NCBI GenBank assembly: GCA_028023455.1 | Contig: JAQFVV010006246.1 | Span: forward strand, 3,773,501-3,837,500 | DNA length: 64,000 nucleotides | Source of the DNA: Epiperipatus broadwayi | Taxonomy: Eukaryota; Onychophora; Udeonychophora; Euonychophora; Peripatidae | Reading direction: 5' to 3' | Part shown: piece after piece, positions 1-12,740 of the stretch | How the letters are laid out: every line of letters begins with the position of its first letter | Numbering within the stretch: the stretch's first letter is position 1 | Program-made: the position numbers and the translations under genes | Notes under the pieces: model-generated | Database searches by the model: none | Told to the model about the DNA's origin: nothing | Seen by the model: only the letters and a program-made list of their open reading frames with translations

Positions 1-3000
1 ACTGTAGCAGTTGAAGCTCTGGTGGTAATTTCTAGAACTTCAAGAATATACCACCCACCCACTAAATTTGAAGACTTTGCCATTAAACCTATAAATTTTG
101 GAGTGGTGAAGGGCAGGAGTGTCTGATTAGAGTTCATCTGTTTATTAGCAGTGTATGCTAAATTACTTGAAATTAGAATGTTAGAGAGTGTAGCAAATCA
201 ATAAAAGTAACAAAGTTTAGTGAAGACAAAGGTGTAGAAAGTAGAAATCCCCAGTGAAACTGTAGTCATAGCATTCAAAAGAATAATGGAAAGGGAATCA
301 ATTTCTAAATTGTGCTGAATACAGCAAGGCATAAATGTGTTACTATTGTTTTATTTCCTTAGTAAGAAAGATATACATTCTGTCAATGTAATGTGTATTT
401 CCAGTGAGTTGTTTTTATGTTATTGTTATTTGAACTAGAACTAATTGATATATTAATATATATTTTTCATTCTTTATTATCTTGTTAATAAATAAATAAT
501 TAATAAAGTTGTAGTATATAAATATTGTAACATTTTAATTTTCTGATTAGGTCATCAACATTACACAGAATAATGCATTAGTTAATCAAACTATGTAAGA
601 TTTATTCTGTTCATTTCTAAAACAGTTATATTTTCTGATTAACTGACCTAATAATTTATTTCGATTTGAATTGTTAAAAGAATCAGTTTTCTATTTATTT
701 AAGAGGGCACCAGGATCTGTAGACTCATTGATTCCCACCACATCACATCTCGTAGATTTGAAGCAAATAACAAAATGTCACATTATTGGAATTTTGCTTT
801 TGCTTCATTTTAATCTTTTATAAGAATTTCCTCTGAGCTTTGACTATTAATCAAGCATATTGGCATAAGTAATTTATATATTTCTCAAAACAATTTTTTA
901 ATAATAAAATCTAATAAACTAAAATTAAGAATGTACAATGAAACATTTATATTAATGGTAAATATTTTATTAAAACCATTAAAATATTTAAATGAGAATT
1001 ATGAATTATTAATAAAAATGAAAAGAGCATGCACTTACACATTCGGTCAATGATATTAATCAAATAAAACAGTTTGTATTATAATTTTCTTCTTAAGCTA
1101 TAAGTGAAATAGTCTCTTGAAGAATAAAAAAATGAATGTCTCTTTATTGGTATTATAATCTTATAGTTAGTTTAGTTTGCAAATATATTGAATTAGACAT
1201 GAGTTATAGGATGAATAGTATCTTGCCAGTAAGTTCCATGGGTTTACATAGATCATTGATTATTGTATCATGCATGGTTTTTTTGAATGAAGAGTTCAGT
1301 AGCAGTTAGTTTTGATTTCTTCTGTCGACATTTTCCCCTATTTTGGTTTGTACTAAGGCTAGTCTGCAAATGCTCTGGTTTTTACTCATGCCAGATAAAT
1401 TGGTTCAGCATATGAGTAGTCCTGAATGGAGGCATTTTATTGTGGCTGTGATGACAAGAAAACTACAATTATTCCCCCTATCCTCACCCCATCCAGGACA
1501 CACAAAAAATGCCAAAAAAAAAAAAAGAGAGACTGCAATAGTTATTTATTTTTATACCACAACTAGTTTTGAGATTTCTGCGCAGATATTTTCATCTTTT
1601 GTTTTCTTATCAGAATACAAGTTGATAATCTTGTACATTCCTTTTGTCTTTTTAGCTACAAAGTTACTTTTTTCTATAAATTATTCCAGTCATATCTAAT
1701 TATCATTAAAAGGATATTACTCTGATGGTAATCTTTTGCATTTGTAATTTTTCTTTTGTTTATCTGGATTAACAATCTATATGTATTTCTATTCCTTTCA
1801 ACTTTAACTATTTTAATTAACCAGATAGTACAAAACACAAATAACTTTCATTGTACATATTTAAAAATAAATTATACTAACTAAAAGAAACTAAATTGCA
1901 TCCATTGAATGATTTTTAAATTTTACTTCTTTTAGTTTTTAAATATTACCAAATACCAATGCTCTTGAACCATATGTAAATATATACAGTTCAATATATA
2001 TATAATCTTTAGACATAGCACCGCCAGACATTATTAGAACTAAAGTTTTTAGCTCACTGTTTTTTGTCTGATGACCAAAACTTAATTCAGATAATAAAAT
2101 TTATGTCAAAACAATAACATATCAATTAAAAGTTATATTAGACCACAGTATTTTTTCTGAATTACACTGATCCATAAAAGCTTGTATCTTTTTAATAAAG
2201 TATATGTTTTTTTCAAAATAGGTGTATTTTCCCTAATAAAAAACACTAGCTCTAAGGAAGTTATAAAAGTTCTTTTCAAAATAGGTGTATTTTCCCTAAT
2301 AAAAAACACTAGCTCTAAGGAAGTTATAAAAGTTCTGAGAAATTTTCATATATTAACGCATTTATAAGATTGACTTCAGACAATGTCTCTATTTTCATTT
2401 AAAACAAGTTTGAATAGCTACTAAAGAAATGGAGTGTGGCATATTCTGAGTGCATCAATAGTTTAAGTGAAAAGGCAATTCATTAAAATTTGTGTGATTA
2501 GTAATGCTAGCAAAGTCATGAATGAAAAGAAAACTTCACTATTAAATAATAAAAAAGTCAAAATGGCAAAGTAAACAGAAAGCAAGTATAAAATCAGTGA
2601 AAATTTCAGTTTTGGGACAATTTGAAGAAATGCTGGATAAAGGAAATACTATAAAAGATAAAAACAAGGTAGTGATGAGTATAAATATCATATTAACTCC
2701 ATCTTCTGTAATGAATTCCTAAGCAACAGATAACTATAAAATCCTATAGGGTGAGGTAGCATTCAGATCACCATGAATGCAAAACAACAGAATGAATTAA
2801 AAGTTTAAAAAGTGGATAAAAGAAGCTACTTAAATATGAATAATAATATTTCTTTAATTAAGAGTAAAGTATGATTTTCTGGATAACAAGGAAGTATTCT
2901 ATATATAGAAATTTCAGGCCTCAAATAGTCGTGATAAAAGGTATTTGAACTTGCATTCTTTAGATAACAGAATTATAGATGCTATCAGATGTATTCTGCA

Positions 3001-4121
3001 ATATGATAATGTAAAAATACTACTATTCAAAAATTTAATGACATACTGTCCAGGCCTAAGATTTCAATCCTTCTTGCAATCCAGAAAGTTTATGAATTCC
3101 CATGTGGAATTTGTGAAGGCCTTTACATGATTATGAATAATCTGGAGAAGTGAATATTATAGTGACTCTTATTCCACTCTATTGATACTGACCTCAATAA
3201 AGATTTTTCAAACACAAGAATTTTGTCCAGACGTGAAACTCTTCACAATAGGGAACAATCAGAGAAACCATAGGGATCAATAAAAAAACATTATATTAAC
3301 AAACATAAAGATATATGTAAATTAATTTCTATTTGGATTTTTTTTAAATTCCATCAATCATAATACCTGTTGATTTAATATTGATTTGCTCATTTTTATT
3401 ACCCCCCTCCCTCACTTTTATATTAAGTATTACTATTATTGTTTTTTTATTGATTGAACTTTTAATCTTGTTGCATGTCTCATTACTTCTTAAAACATTT
3501 TTAAAAAATAATAATCATTACTTTCTTGATGCTAGGTATAATCCAACTACAATGTTGGTACAATATTACTGATAATCATACACCGGTGAATACCTTTTAT
3601 ATCTGTTTCCTGTGAAAATCTTCATTTTAGAATAACAAATTCAATATGTCTATTAATTTTGATGAAGCTAAGATCATCTTGTTTATTATTAAAAATTTAT
3701 GATTCTGAAGCAATTAACTTATTTAAAATTTCTTTTAATATTAAGGGTGTATGGGAAGTAAGTGGAATTGTGGATAATGTTTAGTTTAAATATGTTATTT
3801 TATAGTTCTTTAAACTTGAGATGTCTGCTTGTAGTACATGAATTTAATACAAACAAAATGAGTATTTAGTACATGTGTGTGAGCGTATATTTGTCATCAA
3901 ATTCAAGGTCTGTTATTATATTTGTAGTAACTCTAACTTCTTTCTATCCTTATTAGAAATCATAATTTTTGAAATGTTAATTGATTATTTTATTTTTAAA
4001 CTTATTTATGTCTCAAAAAAATTAATCTGATATAGAATATCTATTACATATATTTAAATATATATATAATCTTCTTAATATATTTATGATATTAAAACAC
4101 AATTTCTATTTATTTAAATAG
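1..4121. other. AT-rich intron or flank of the CUB gene
   Basis: No coding exon is recognisable here on either strand. The open frames in this stretch (for example at 1343-1699, 2945-3130 and 3381-3572) have low-complexity composition and no family motif. The exon at 4122 starts in phase 2, so an upstream exon carrying the first half of that CUB domain must exist. I could not find its signature (Gly-x-Ile-x-Ser-Pro-x-Tyr-Pro and Cys-x-Trp) here, so it probably lies left of the window. The stretch also holds the 63-bp duplication listed separately. Confidence 0.6.
2211..2336. repeat. 63-bp perfect tandem duplication
   Basis: Two head-to-tail copies of a 63-bp unit that starts TTTCAAAATAGGTG and ends AAAAGTTCT. 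They appear identical over the full unit. Because 63 is a multiple of three, the duplication leaves an open frame of 61 codons, which explains the short ORF here; I see no reason to call it a gene. The identity of the two copies suggests a recent event. Confidence 0.9.
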
Positions 4122-4321
4122 TGACTTTAATCTCCAGTATGATGAGTTTTGCAATCTTGACTATGTGGAAATAAGAGAAATGGATTCACTTGGCACTCTT
4201 ATAGGTCGTTACTGTGGCAACAATATTCCTACTAATTTAACTGCCACTAATCAATATTGGATTAAATTTAAATCTGATAATGAAATTTTTGCTTCTGGAT
4301 TTATGGCAAATTTTGAAATAT
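4122..4321 (+). CDS. CUB-domain exon (second half of a CUB domain)
   Basis: Internal exon bounded by an acceptor ending AAATAG and a donor GTAAGA. It starts with one base that completes a split codon, gives 66 codons, and ends with one base (phase 1). The reading has the C-terminal CUB signature: Cys then DYVEIRE, then LIGRYCG, then a WIKFKSD strand and a GFMANF end. CUB domains are ~110-residue extracellular beta-sandwiches that bind proteins and sugars, often through calcium. The C-x-x-DYVE motif and the following YCG cysteine supply the second canonical disulphide. One Asn-Leu-Thr sequon is present. The frame is open through the donor, so an ATG-based ORF over-extends to 4356. The partner first half would lie upstream, outside the window. 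The gene cannot be named from this exon alone; cubilin-, tolloid- or neuropilin-like proteins share the domain. Confidence 0.88.
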
Positions 4322-4378
4322 GTAAGAATATTTTTATGCGTATAGATATATATTAATAATAATTTTAATAATGAATGC

Positions 4379-4546
4379 AAGTAATATAAAAATCACTTAA
4401 AATTGTATAATAATGAAATGTTATAGGCTGCCTAAAAAGTTTTGTTGTTCTTCTTTTGAAGATTGAAAGCAAAAGAACAACAAAACTTTTTAGGCAGCCT
4501 ATAACATTTTATTATTATACAATTTTAAGTGATTTTTATATTACTT
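4379..4546. repeat. 168-bp near-perfect hairpin with mariner-like inner repeats
   Basis: Two 74-base arms, 4379-4452 and 4473-4546, are reverse complements with one mismatch (G at the position matching A in the other arm). They are separated by 20 bases. The inner ~30 bases of each arm begin TATAGGCTGCCTAAAAAG, which looks like a mariner-type terminal repeat starting at a TA target. The outer ~44 bases of both arms are AT-rich sequence of host-like composition that is also mirrored. The hairpin lies 57 bases downstream of the CUB exon donor. A full transposon is not present. Confidence 0.85.
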
Positions 4547-7500
4547 ATTATTGTTGGAAAAAACAAATGAGTTTTAAAATGTTTGACTACTTCAAATTTT
4601 TAGTATAACTAAATTTATTCATTAAAATAATTCAATTGTGATTCCTTTTTTGTCTTACAGTTTAAATAAAACAAAGAGAGGGAATATCTTACAAATTTTA
4701 AATAATAATTTCCTAGCTATATAAAATAAATGGATGGGGAATAACTTTGAATCATTATTAATGAAGTAAGTAATTTTACTTTTTTAAATATACTATTCAA
4801 AGTTATATATGTTCAAAATAGAAACAAAAAGGAAGAAAAGGCTACTTTTTTGCTTTTATTAGCATTGAAATAAACTGTAGTGATTGTAAAAATATTAATT
4901 GCAGGGTATTCATTTTTTTAAATACTATTACAAATGTGATATTTCAATTAATATGTATTTATAATTTTTTCCAATTTATGGCAAAACATTGCTGAATGAA
5001 CTATTTTGAGACCCTTTATATATCTTATAACTAAATGAAAGTGAGTATGTTAACCATATTGGTCTTTAATGAATTCTGTTGTTTGTCAGTTTAGCACTAT
5101 TTTTTATAGTATTCAATTGATTTGCAAATGTTTTTAAACTCCTTAATTGTTTAAAAGAGTGATGTAACAATTACTTTTAAAAAAATCACTTATTGATATG
5201 CTAATAATATAAAAATATTACTATTATTTATGCAGGTCTCAGAAAAGCAAAAGTTCAGAATCAATATTTTTCCAAGAAAAATAATTCATTAATCTTTCAT
5301 CTAATTTTAATATAGGTCTTTCATGACATAATAACATGAATGAATATTTATTGTGAAGACTAAAAAAATCATAATCCTTGAAAAAATCTCATTTTTGAAT
5401 TGGTGTTCATTAAGATTATTTGGAAATGTTGAAAGTATAACTTGTGATAATTCTAAGAGTTATGTTATTGCACCTAAATATCAAAATCTAGGCACTATTT
5501 GTGGTCATATCCTTTTCAACATTAGAAATTCTCAAATATAAATTTATTCAATTATTTATTTCATTAATCATGAGATGGTTGAATATATGTCTGTATGACC
5601 ATTTTATATTTGTTGATTTAAAAATCATTGGGCAGTTTGAACTCAATAATTCTGTTATTTTTATTCCTACTCTCTATGAATGACTTTGTAATCGCTGTAA
5701 TATATAAATTGGTTGAAGATCTTATAATATCAAAACATAAAAGGCTATTTTTAAAACCTCTAAGATGTAGATAACATCAAAACCATTTCTACTTAATGCC
5801 TTTTAATTTTAATGTTTTAAAAAATCTTTCATAATTATATTTATAAAATTAGAGCAAACAGTTTAAATTTCAGAATCAAATTTAAGACTTTGAAATATCA
5901 ATAGATCTCATATTTTTTGCATTGCTCTTGACAAGTTTGATTGTATTGTTCATAACAAAAAAAGAATTGTTTATTTTAAACATTAGTAAGACAGTTGATG
6001 ATTGAATGTGCAACTGGATTATACGAAATACAGTGATTAATCTTATTGAAATTGCACACATAATGTAAAGCAGTTGAAAGAAATAATAACAAATAATATC
6101 TTCATAAGCACTAATTTCTCACTTTGTGTGATATATCTACCAAAATCTTGAATTTCACAATCTTTGATTTCAAATTTGATGATATCAATAAAACTACTCA
6201 ATTGAAAAATGTGCCTAATCCTTAACTCATTGATAAAGAAATAATGACTCCTAGTATATCTTTTTATCAGGCATATCATGAAACTGAACCTATTTACAGA
6301 AGCTCATGAAGTACATGAAGATAAATATCTAGATAACATAGAAAATAAAGATTATAGATTAATAAAAATTTGTACAAAATATTCTCACTCTGTTGAAAAC
6401 TAAATTATACTGAAAACCTAGCATTCAAAAATACATAGACATTTCCTGAAAGAATCAAATTATCAGTGTCAGTAAAATAAATGAAAATTTGAACTTGATT
6501 GCTCTATATCTTTGATATCAAAAATTAAAAACCAAACATCAGAGAGTTATTATTTAATAAAGCAACTATTTGTGAGGTATTCCAAAAAAGTCATTGCTGC
6601 TGAATCAGTAAAACACCTAATCAAAGATTTTTGAAATGTTAAACAATTATGAAAGAAAAATATTCAGCTGTGTTACCCATAACTATTAATATACTTTATC
6701 TAGGCTCAGTTTAATAAACTATTGAGAAAAACTAAATAGTCTCCAACCTATAGATTTGTTCAAGCTTGTGTAAAAGATGATAAATTATTTATAGAGACTA
6801 AAATTAAAATAATATTTTTTGGTAAAGACTTTAAGTGACAAAGACATCCCAGATATTAATATGATGTAAAATTTGTATACATTATCCTTCATTTGCCAAT
6901 GTTGCAGTAAAACTTCATTATTTTTCAAGACAACCAAGAAAATAAATAAGAGAAATGTATAATAATAATTATCCAGAACTCCGTAAAAATTAGGTTAAAA
7001 AAAAACAATTTAATATTATTTGAAATTTGTATAAAGAACAACTCAGATTTTATGATTATCAAAACATTCTCTATCTATTAGTTACAAAATTTATGTACAT
7101 ACATATATACAATGTAATATATATGTATAATTTTAATATTAATTATAGTTATTAGATACCAAATAATATTTTTATAGCAATCCTATTTATTAAAAATAAT
7201 TTTATTTTTATTTGATTATATAATGTAGTGCAAAAAAATTTTAAAATCTCATAAATTTCTGGCCAGGATTTCTGAGTAATAACAGCAGCTTATAATTGGA
7301 AAGCAGTCACATATCAATTTTAATATAAAGTAGTTCTTTGAGGAAAAATATATTGGAGGCATTGTGGCATTTGCTTAGTTATGAGAATGATCTTATGATT
7401 AATTTTTGAAAAATCTAAAATTTATTTAACTACTTTTTAACAATAAAATTGTTTTTTGTTACTAAACAAGATTTTAAGTGTAAAAGAAGTTCAGTCCACG

Positions 7501-9107
7501 GTTTTAGTATTATTGTTATAAACGATTTTATCCAAGTATTATTGCAAAGTAAACTGCAGTTTGGCCTAATGATTTTAATTGCAAGTGATTCACCCTATTT
7601 AAAATTATTATTTCCAATGTTGTAATCTCCAAGTGTTTTCCTATTCTCAACTTATCCATCACAAATTGGATTTCTCAATATTGTACTCCTTAAATGCTAC
7701 TCATATTTAAATTCTAGACTTTACAAATAATTCCTAATTGTAACATTATTTGTCTTTAATGGTTAATAAACAGCCTTTCCACATCCCTTTCCTTTTTCAT
7801 ATGTATCCTTCCCTTTTCCTCATGTTGTTCCTGAATTTCATTTTTACCATTCTTTGTAAACCTTTCATTTAACTGTATTTGTACCTTTTTTTTATGAATA
7901 AACTTTCATCACTGAGAAAAAAAAGTGTAAACAAAGTTTTGAAAATGAGTTATTAAAAAATTAATTAGGCATATTATTCAATAATAAGCAAAACTATTTA
8001 CAGTTTATATATGTGTATATGCAGTAATAGCAGTACTGCAATGACTTGATGGATTAAAAAGCTAAAAAATTTAAGGTTGAATCTCAAAATGTTACTTTCA
8101 GTACTTATCTCCCAATTAACAAACCAAAACTATCTGCAGGAAAACATTACATAATGATCATTAATTGTCTGTGACTGATATGATAAGATGCCGGTATTAG
8201 GACCAAAATGAGTTGATGAAAGATGTGAGAAAATAAAGACATTGTAATTATGTAATACGGTTTCACTATGCTTTTTAAAATGCTTAAGTAATTAACAGGA
8301 AAAAAAATAATGCAAAAAATCTTTCTTGCATAACTATAAAAGTTTGATATTTGTTGTGAAGTTAGTACAGTATAATAAGATAGGTGGATAAATGTAAGTG
8401 AACTAGTGTTTTCTATATATTAGTAAAAATATTTTCATGCATAAATAGGTTATGTAGAACTAAATTGTGTAAATATAATCATAATAAAGGAGTGTCAAGT
8501 AAAAAGAAAGAGAAAGATATGTGGAAATTAGTATCTAATGACATGATAAGGGGGCTCTAGAAGGTCATTTCAGGAATCTATATTATAATTTATATAAGTT
8601 TTAAGCAGATTTCACTACATTTAAGTAAGTTTTTCTCCAAATAATAATTACTACTGTTTCTTTGTATATATACTGAAATATTATTTTCTCCCTGCAACTG
8701 ATAGTGTAATTTATTTGAATTATGTTTGTTTTCTCTTAGTTAACCCACATTGAAACATTAGTTTAGGAGATTGGATATAGTAGTGTATCAACTATAAAAT
8801 TTTCTGACTTCAATTATAATTTTAAAAATAAGGAAAAGATACAAACACTATTAAGTAAATGAAAATTTAATGAGGGATTGTTTAATATGTAGACTGTGGC
8901 ATGCTTTTTGCTTCTGATAATAGCAGAAATATCAGAAGATGTTATTAATTTTGTTGTTAAATTAAGATTTCTAAAAAAGAAAAATCAGTTGAAATTAATT
9001 AATGAAAATTAATAGTTAAAAGAAAGAAAAAAAGCTTCATAAATTAATATAATATTTTTAGATTTTAAAATATTACATGTTAAATATTACTATTATTTTT
9101 TTACTAG
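4547..9107. other. AT-rich intron
   Basis: Rest of the 4.8-kb intron between the first two CUB exons. I see no conserved coding signal. Short open frames (5353-5541, 5501-5683, 6043-6279 on the minus strand) have no family resemblance. Around 7760-7925 a pyrimidine-rich stretch leads to AATAAA followed by an A-tract, which could be the 3' end of an old retrotransposed copy; I cannot identify its body. Confidence 0.55.
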
Positions 9108-9286
9108 TGCATATTGTTGAATTGAATGGACATGCTGGTGTGATTGAATCCCCTCTGTATCCTCATAATTATCCAATGATGTCAGATTACTCTTGGCTGG
9201 TTACAGTAGAATCCAATAAAACCATTGTACTTACATTTACTGAATTAGACATAGAAAAAGTAGGATGCCGATATGATTTCGTTGAG
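9108..9286 (+). CDS. CUB-domain exon (first half of second CUB)
   Basis: Internal exon with a pyrimidine-rich acceptor ending TTTACTAG and a donor GTATTT. It begins with two bases that complete the one base left by the previous CUB exon (T plus TG, Leu), then 59 codons ending exactly on a codon (phase 0). The reading shows the N-terminal CUB signature: GVIESPLYPHNYP, then a SWLVTVES strand, then a VLTFTELDIE strand and GCRYDFVE. The usual first cysteine pair is missing: the CGG position reads NGH and the Cys before Trp is Tyr. The third cysteine is kept (VGCRYDF). An Asn-Lys-Thr sequon is present. The DFVE end joins in frame to the next exon, which begins IIDGNS, completing a standard CUB split. 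An ATG lies 31 bases inside the intron upstream, but this is not a start. Confidence 0.9.
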
Positions 9287-11595
9287 GTATTTTTATTTCA
9301 TAAAACATAATGTGTGAAAGACTAAATGTGATCTGTTACCTTTAACTGTTTATTCATTGTTTTACTGGGTTTTTTTAATTTTCCTAATAATGACAAATAT
9401 ATATATATATTTTTAAAAATATATAATTTTTAAATTTATAATAATTTTTTTTATTTTTGTCATTGCTTTTCTATGCTGTGTTTTAAAACCAATATTTCAG
9501 TGTTTATTATTGATTTACATATCTAAAATATAGTTGTTAAATTTATTATTTTAAAAAATAATAAATAAAATTATAAAAATAATATTGATTAAATGTATTT
9601 AAATATTATAATTTTTATTGCAATATTTTAAATAATAATTAAATAAAAAATATTTTAGTTATGAGTTACTGGTAGAGGGTTATTAAAATGTAATTGATAT
9701 GAATAAATGAATCATGCTTAAAACAAGTTTCTAATTGGAAATAGTATAATTAACAAATACTTTTTAAAGGATAAAAACTAATCTTGTATTCCAAACTTTA
9801 CTGAGCCATTTGATTAGAAAATGCTTTAGAATTTTGATCTTTTAAATATGTCTGGACTTTCTGAAATCACAAACATGGAGGGTTCTCAATATTGCAATTC
9901 TAAATAACACATGATTAATTTTAAAATATTTACAAAGACAAATGAAATACCAAAGATTGAAACATTGTATATAAAATCTAATAAGGTCTGCATGCATTGA
10001 ATGATAAATAAGCTAGATGTTAAAGTATATAAAAAGAGAGAGAAGACAAAAGAGAAATGAGATTGTAAATATTTTATTGCAGTTTAGTATTTATTTTTTA
10101 ATTTAAATATTATAAATACAAATTATTTGTTGTGAATATTAATATTGCCTAATATCTTTTTCATAAATAGTTAATAAAGGGGTTAATGAATATGAAATCA
10201 CAACTGATATCGAATCTCCTCAAAATTGTTAGCAGAATGTCCTTTTACATTAATGAAGCATTCATATTAAGAAATGAAGTTTGTATTATGGAAATGGTTA
10301 CTATGGGAATAATCATTCATGAAGAATAAGTGTATGAAGTTTTAGTTTTATTTATTTTATTTTTAATTGCATGTGTATTATAAATAATTATTGGATTTGA
10401 GATGTGTACATAGAAGCAGGAAATTTAAAAATGTTTAATTATTTAACCTACCCTATCTCAACTTCTCTTTGAATATGCTGTAATAATTGATTAATTTTAT
10501 AAAAAATAAATTTTACTATTGACATCTCCTAAATCTATTTGTCTGATTGTTTAAGTACCATGCTGTTTTCATCTTCCTCCATCCATATTTCTTCAAGGTT
10601 GAACAAACTTGTATATAGTTCATGTACAAGAAGAAAGATAAAGATGCACATAAAAAATAAGTATGCCTTTTTAATTATTATTGCAATTTATATTGTTAAA
10701 TGAATAAATTGTATCCATAATAAGTAAATTTTTGCCTTAAATGAATTTACTGAAGGTTATTCATTTTAACATCTGTAACAAAGATCACTCAGAGATGAAA
10801 AGATTATAGATTAAATTTAATGAAGCCTGATAGGATATAAATTAAGATAACTGGCTGGTATAAAATTTATGAAAAAGTTTTGTGAAAAACTATAAAATTC
10901 TAAAAAAGTTAGCCAAATATTATGCAATTACAATCATTTATTTAGAGCAAATATAATTTTTTAATGTATTGTACATATTAAATTTGGAAAGAATTATTAA
11001 AAACTCAGTATAGTACTAACTTTCAATGGAAAAAGTATCAGTATTACTATTTCCAAAATAATGTATGTAATGTACAAATAGCAAAAGGCATATAGATATA
11101 ATAAAATATTTATAAAAAAAATTGTATTTAAAATAATAGAAAAGATCAGACTTTTAGAATTAATTAAAGATGTCAGTAAAGAAGGTTAAATGAAAATACA
11201 ATATTTATTATATAAGAAAAAATGAAAAGTATTGTTATTTAATAAAAATAACTGGATTAAAAATAATTGATTTTTTGTGTAATTTCATTAAATGATGTCT
11301 GTAAAAGCATATATTCTGAGTGTTAAATTTAACTTGGGAAATAATATAATAAATAACAAGCTGTTTGGACATCATGAGAAAAATGAAATTTCTGTTTTAG
11401 TTAAATCCACCTACTGGTGGATAAAAACTAGGTTTTTGATTTTTTTAACATATTGTATTGACTTTATTACAATTTTTATATGCTTTTGAGTAAACTGATT
11501 AAAGTAATTATGAATGTTTTAGTGGAAAATGTTTAAAATGTGAGTGTATTTACATCAAGTTTGAAACCTTAAGGTAATATTTAAAAAACAATTAT
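9287..11595. other. AT-rich intron with simple TA repeats
   Basis: First part of a 14-kb intron. It is extremely AT-rich around 9390-9660, including a (TA)n run near 9398-9410 and AAT-type low complexity. No gene, RNA gene or recognisable transposon was seen. The ORF at 11292-11489 has no family features. Confidence 0.6.
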
Positions 11596-12480
11596 GAGGG
11601 ATCAGATTGACTTTAGATCAACATGGGTGTGACAAGAATCTCAGTCTCAGGGTGGCCTTTGAGCATGCCATCATCAGATTTTCAATTGGATGGACAGTTG
11701 AATTGTTGGAGTGTGGAGTGGATTGAAGCCTGTCCATTCAAGTATGCAGATTGGCTATCTTAAAATATATATCTGAGCACTTATTGCATATATGTATAGA
11801 GATGATAATCTGGACCAACTGATGATTTCTGGTTTAGCATGAAATACGTATATTGGTGATTATTTATCTTTTTGACATATATGTGTTCAAGTGTATCAGT
11901 GTTATGAGATAGAGTGGAGAGTGGTAGGTCATGTGAAAGTCTGTGCTCATATACCCTATATATTACATATATTGATACAGGTATATAATAAGCCTGTGTT
12001 TCAGTTATTACATAGTAGAGATGTCTGCCCATCCCTTGTATATGTATTAAATGGATTATGTCCTGTACATGAGGAGTCAGATTGACTTTAGGTCAACATG
12101 GGTGTGACAAGAATCTCAGCCTCAGGGTGGCCTTTGAGCATTCCATCATCAGATTTTCAATTGGATGGACGGTTGAAGAGTTGGAGTGTGGAGTGGATTG
12201 AAGCCTGTTCATTAAAGTATGAAGATTGGCTATCTTAATATATATCTGAGCACTTATTGCATATATGTGTAGAGATGATAATCTGGACCAACTGATGATT
12301 GCTGGTTTAGCATGAAATACATATATTGGTGATTATTTATATTTTTGACATATATGTGTTCAAGTATATCAGTGTTATGAGATAGAGTGGACAGTGGTGG
12401 ATCATGTGAAAGTCTGTGCTCATATACCCTATATATTACATATATTGATATAGGTATATAATAAGACTGTATTTTAGTTA
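11596..12480 (+). repeat. Tandem pair of the ~460-bp tRNA-related repeat
   Basis: Two direct copies with the same anchor (CAGATTGACTTTAG) at 11603 and 12078, a period of 475 bp. Each copy has the same block order: a segment with TCAACATGGGTGTGACAA, one with CATCATCAGATTTTCAAT, one with TGGCTATCTTAA followed by GAGCACTTATTGC, then GGACCAACTGATGAT, then an ATTATTTAT and TTGACATATATGTG block and a ~GATAGAGTGG block. The second copy ends near 12480 without the closing segment. The same blocks recur near 19.1-20.5, 21.4, 29.9-30.5 and 52.8 kb. The open frames here (11781-12032 and 12254-12487 on the minus strand, 11891-12085 on the plus) are by-products of the repeat: the two minus-strand frames are nearly identical because they come from the two copies. 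Confidence 0.85.
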
Positions 12481-12726
12481 AAAACAATTAATGTAAATGA
12501 CCAACAATATGACCTCTGATTTATTTTTAGAGATAAAATAGTTATGTAAACTATTAGTATAGGAAATTTAAAATCTTTATTTAGTCAGCATTCAATTGCA
12601 AAAATAAAGTATAGATGACAAACAGAGCAATAAGTTTAACACTAAGAATAAAATATCAGAGTAATAAGCACTCAATAAAAGAAACAAGTCTCAAGACAAA
12701 AAATGTTAGGCCAAACAAAATGTAGA
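12481..12726. other. Intron spacer
   Basis: AT-rich sequence between the repeat pair and the left direct repeat of the 3.18-kb insertion. Nothing recognised. Confidence 0.5.
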
Positions 12727-12740
12727 ATAGCAGCATAAAT

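Noticed and set aside
1343-1699. 118-codon frame near the left edge
   Set aside because: Contains a poly-Lys run from an A-tract and no family motif; no exon borders in frame with the CUB gene.
11781-12487. Two similar minus-strand ORFs suggesting a duplicated gene
   Set aside because: They come from the two copies of the tRNA-related repeat, the same segment is broken in other copies, and opposite-strand frames overlap them.
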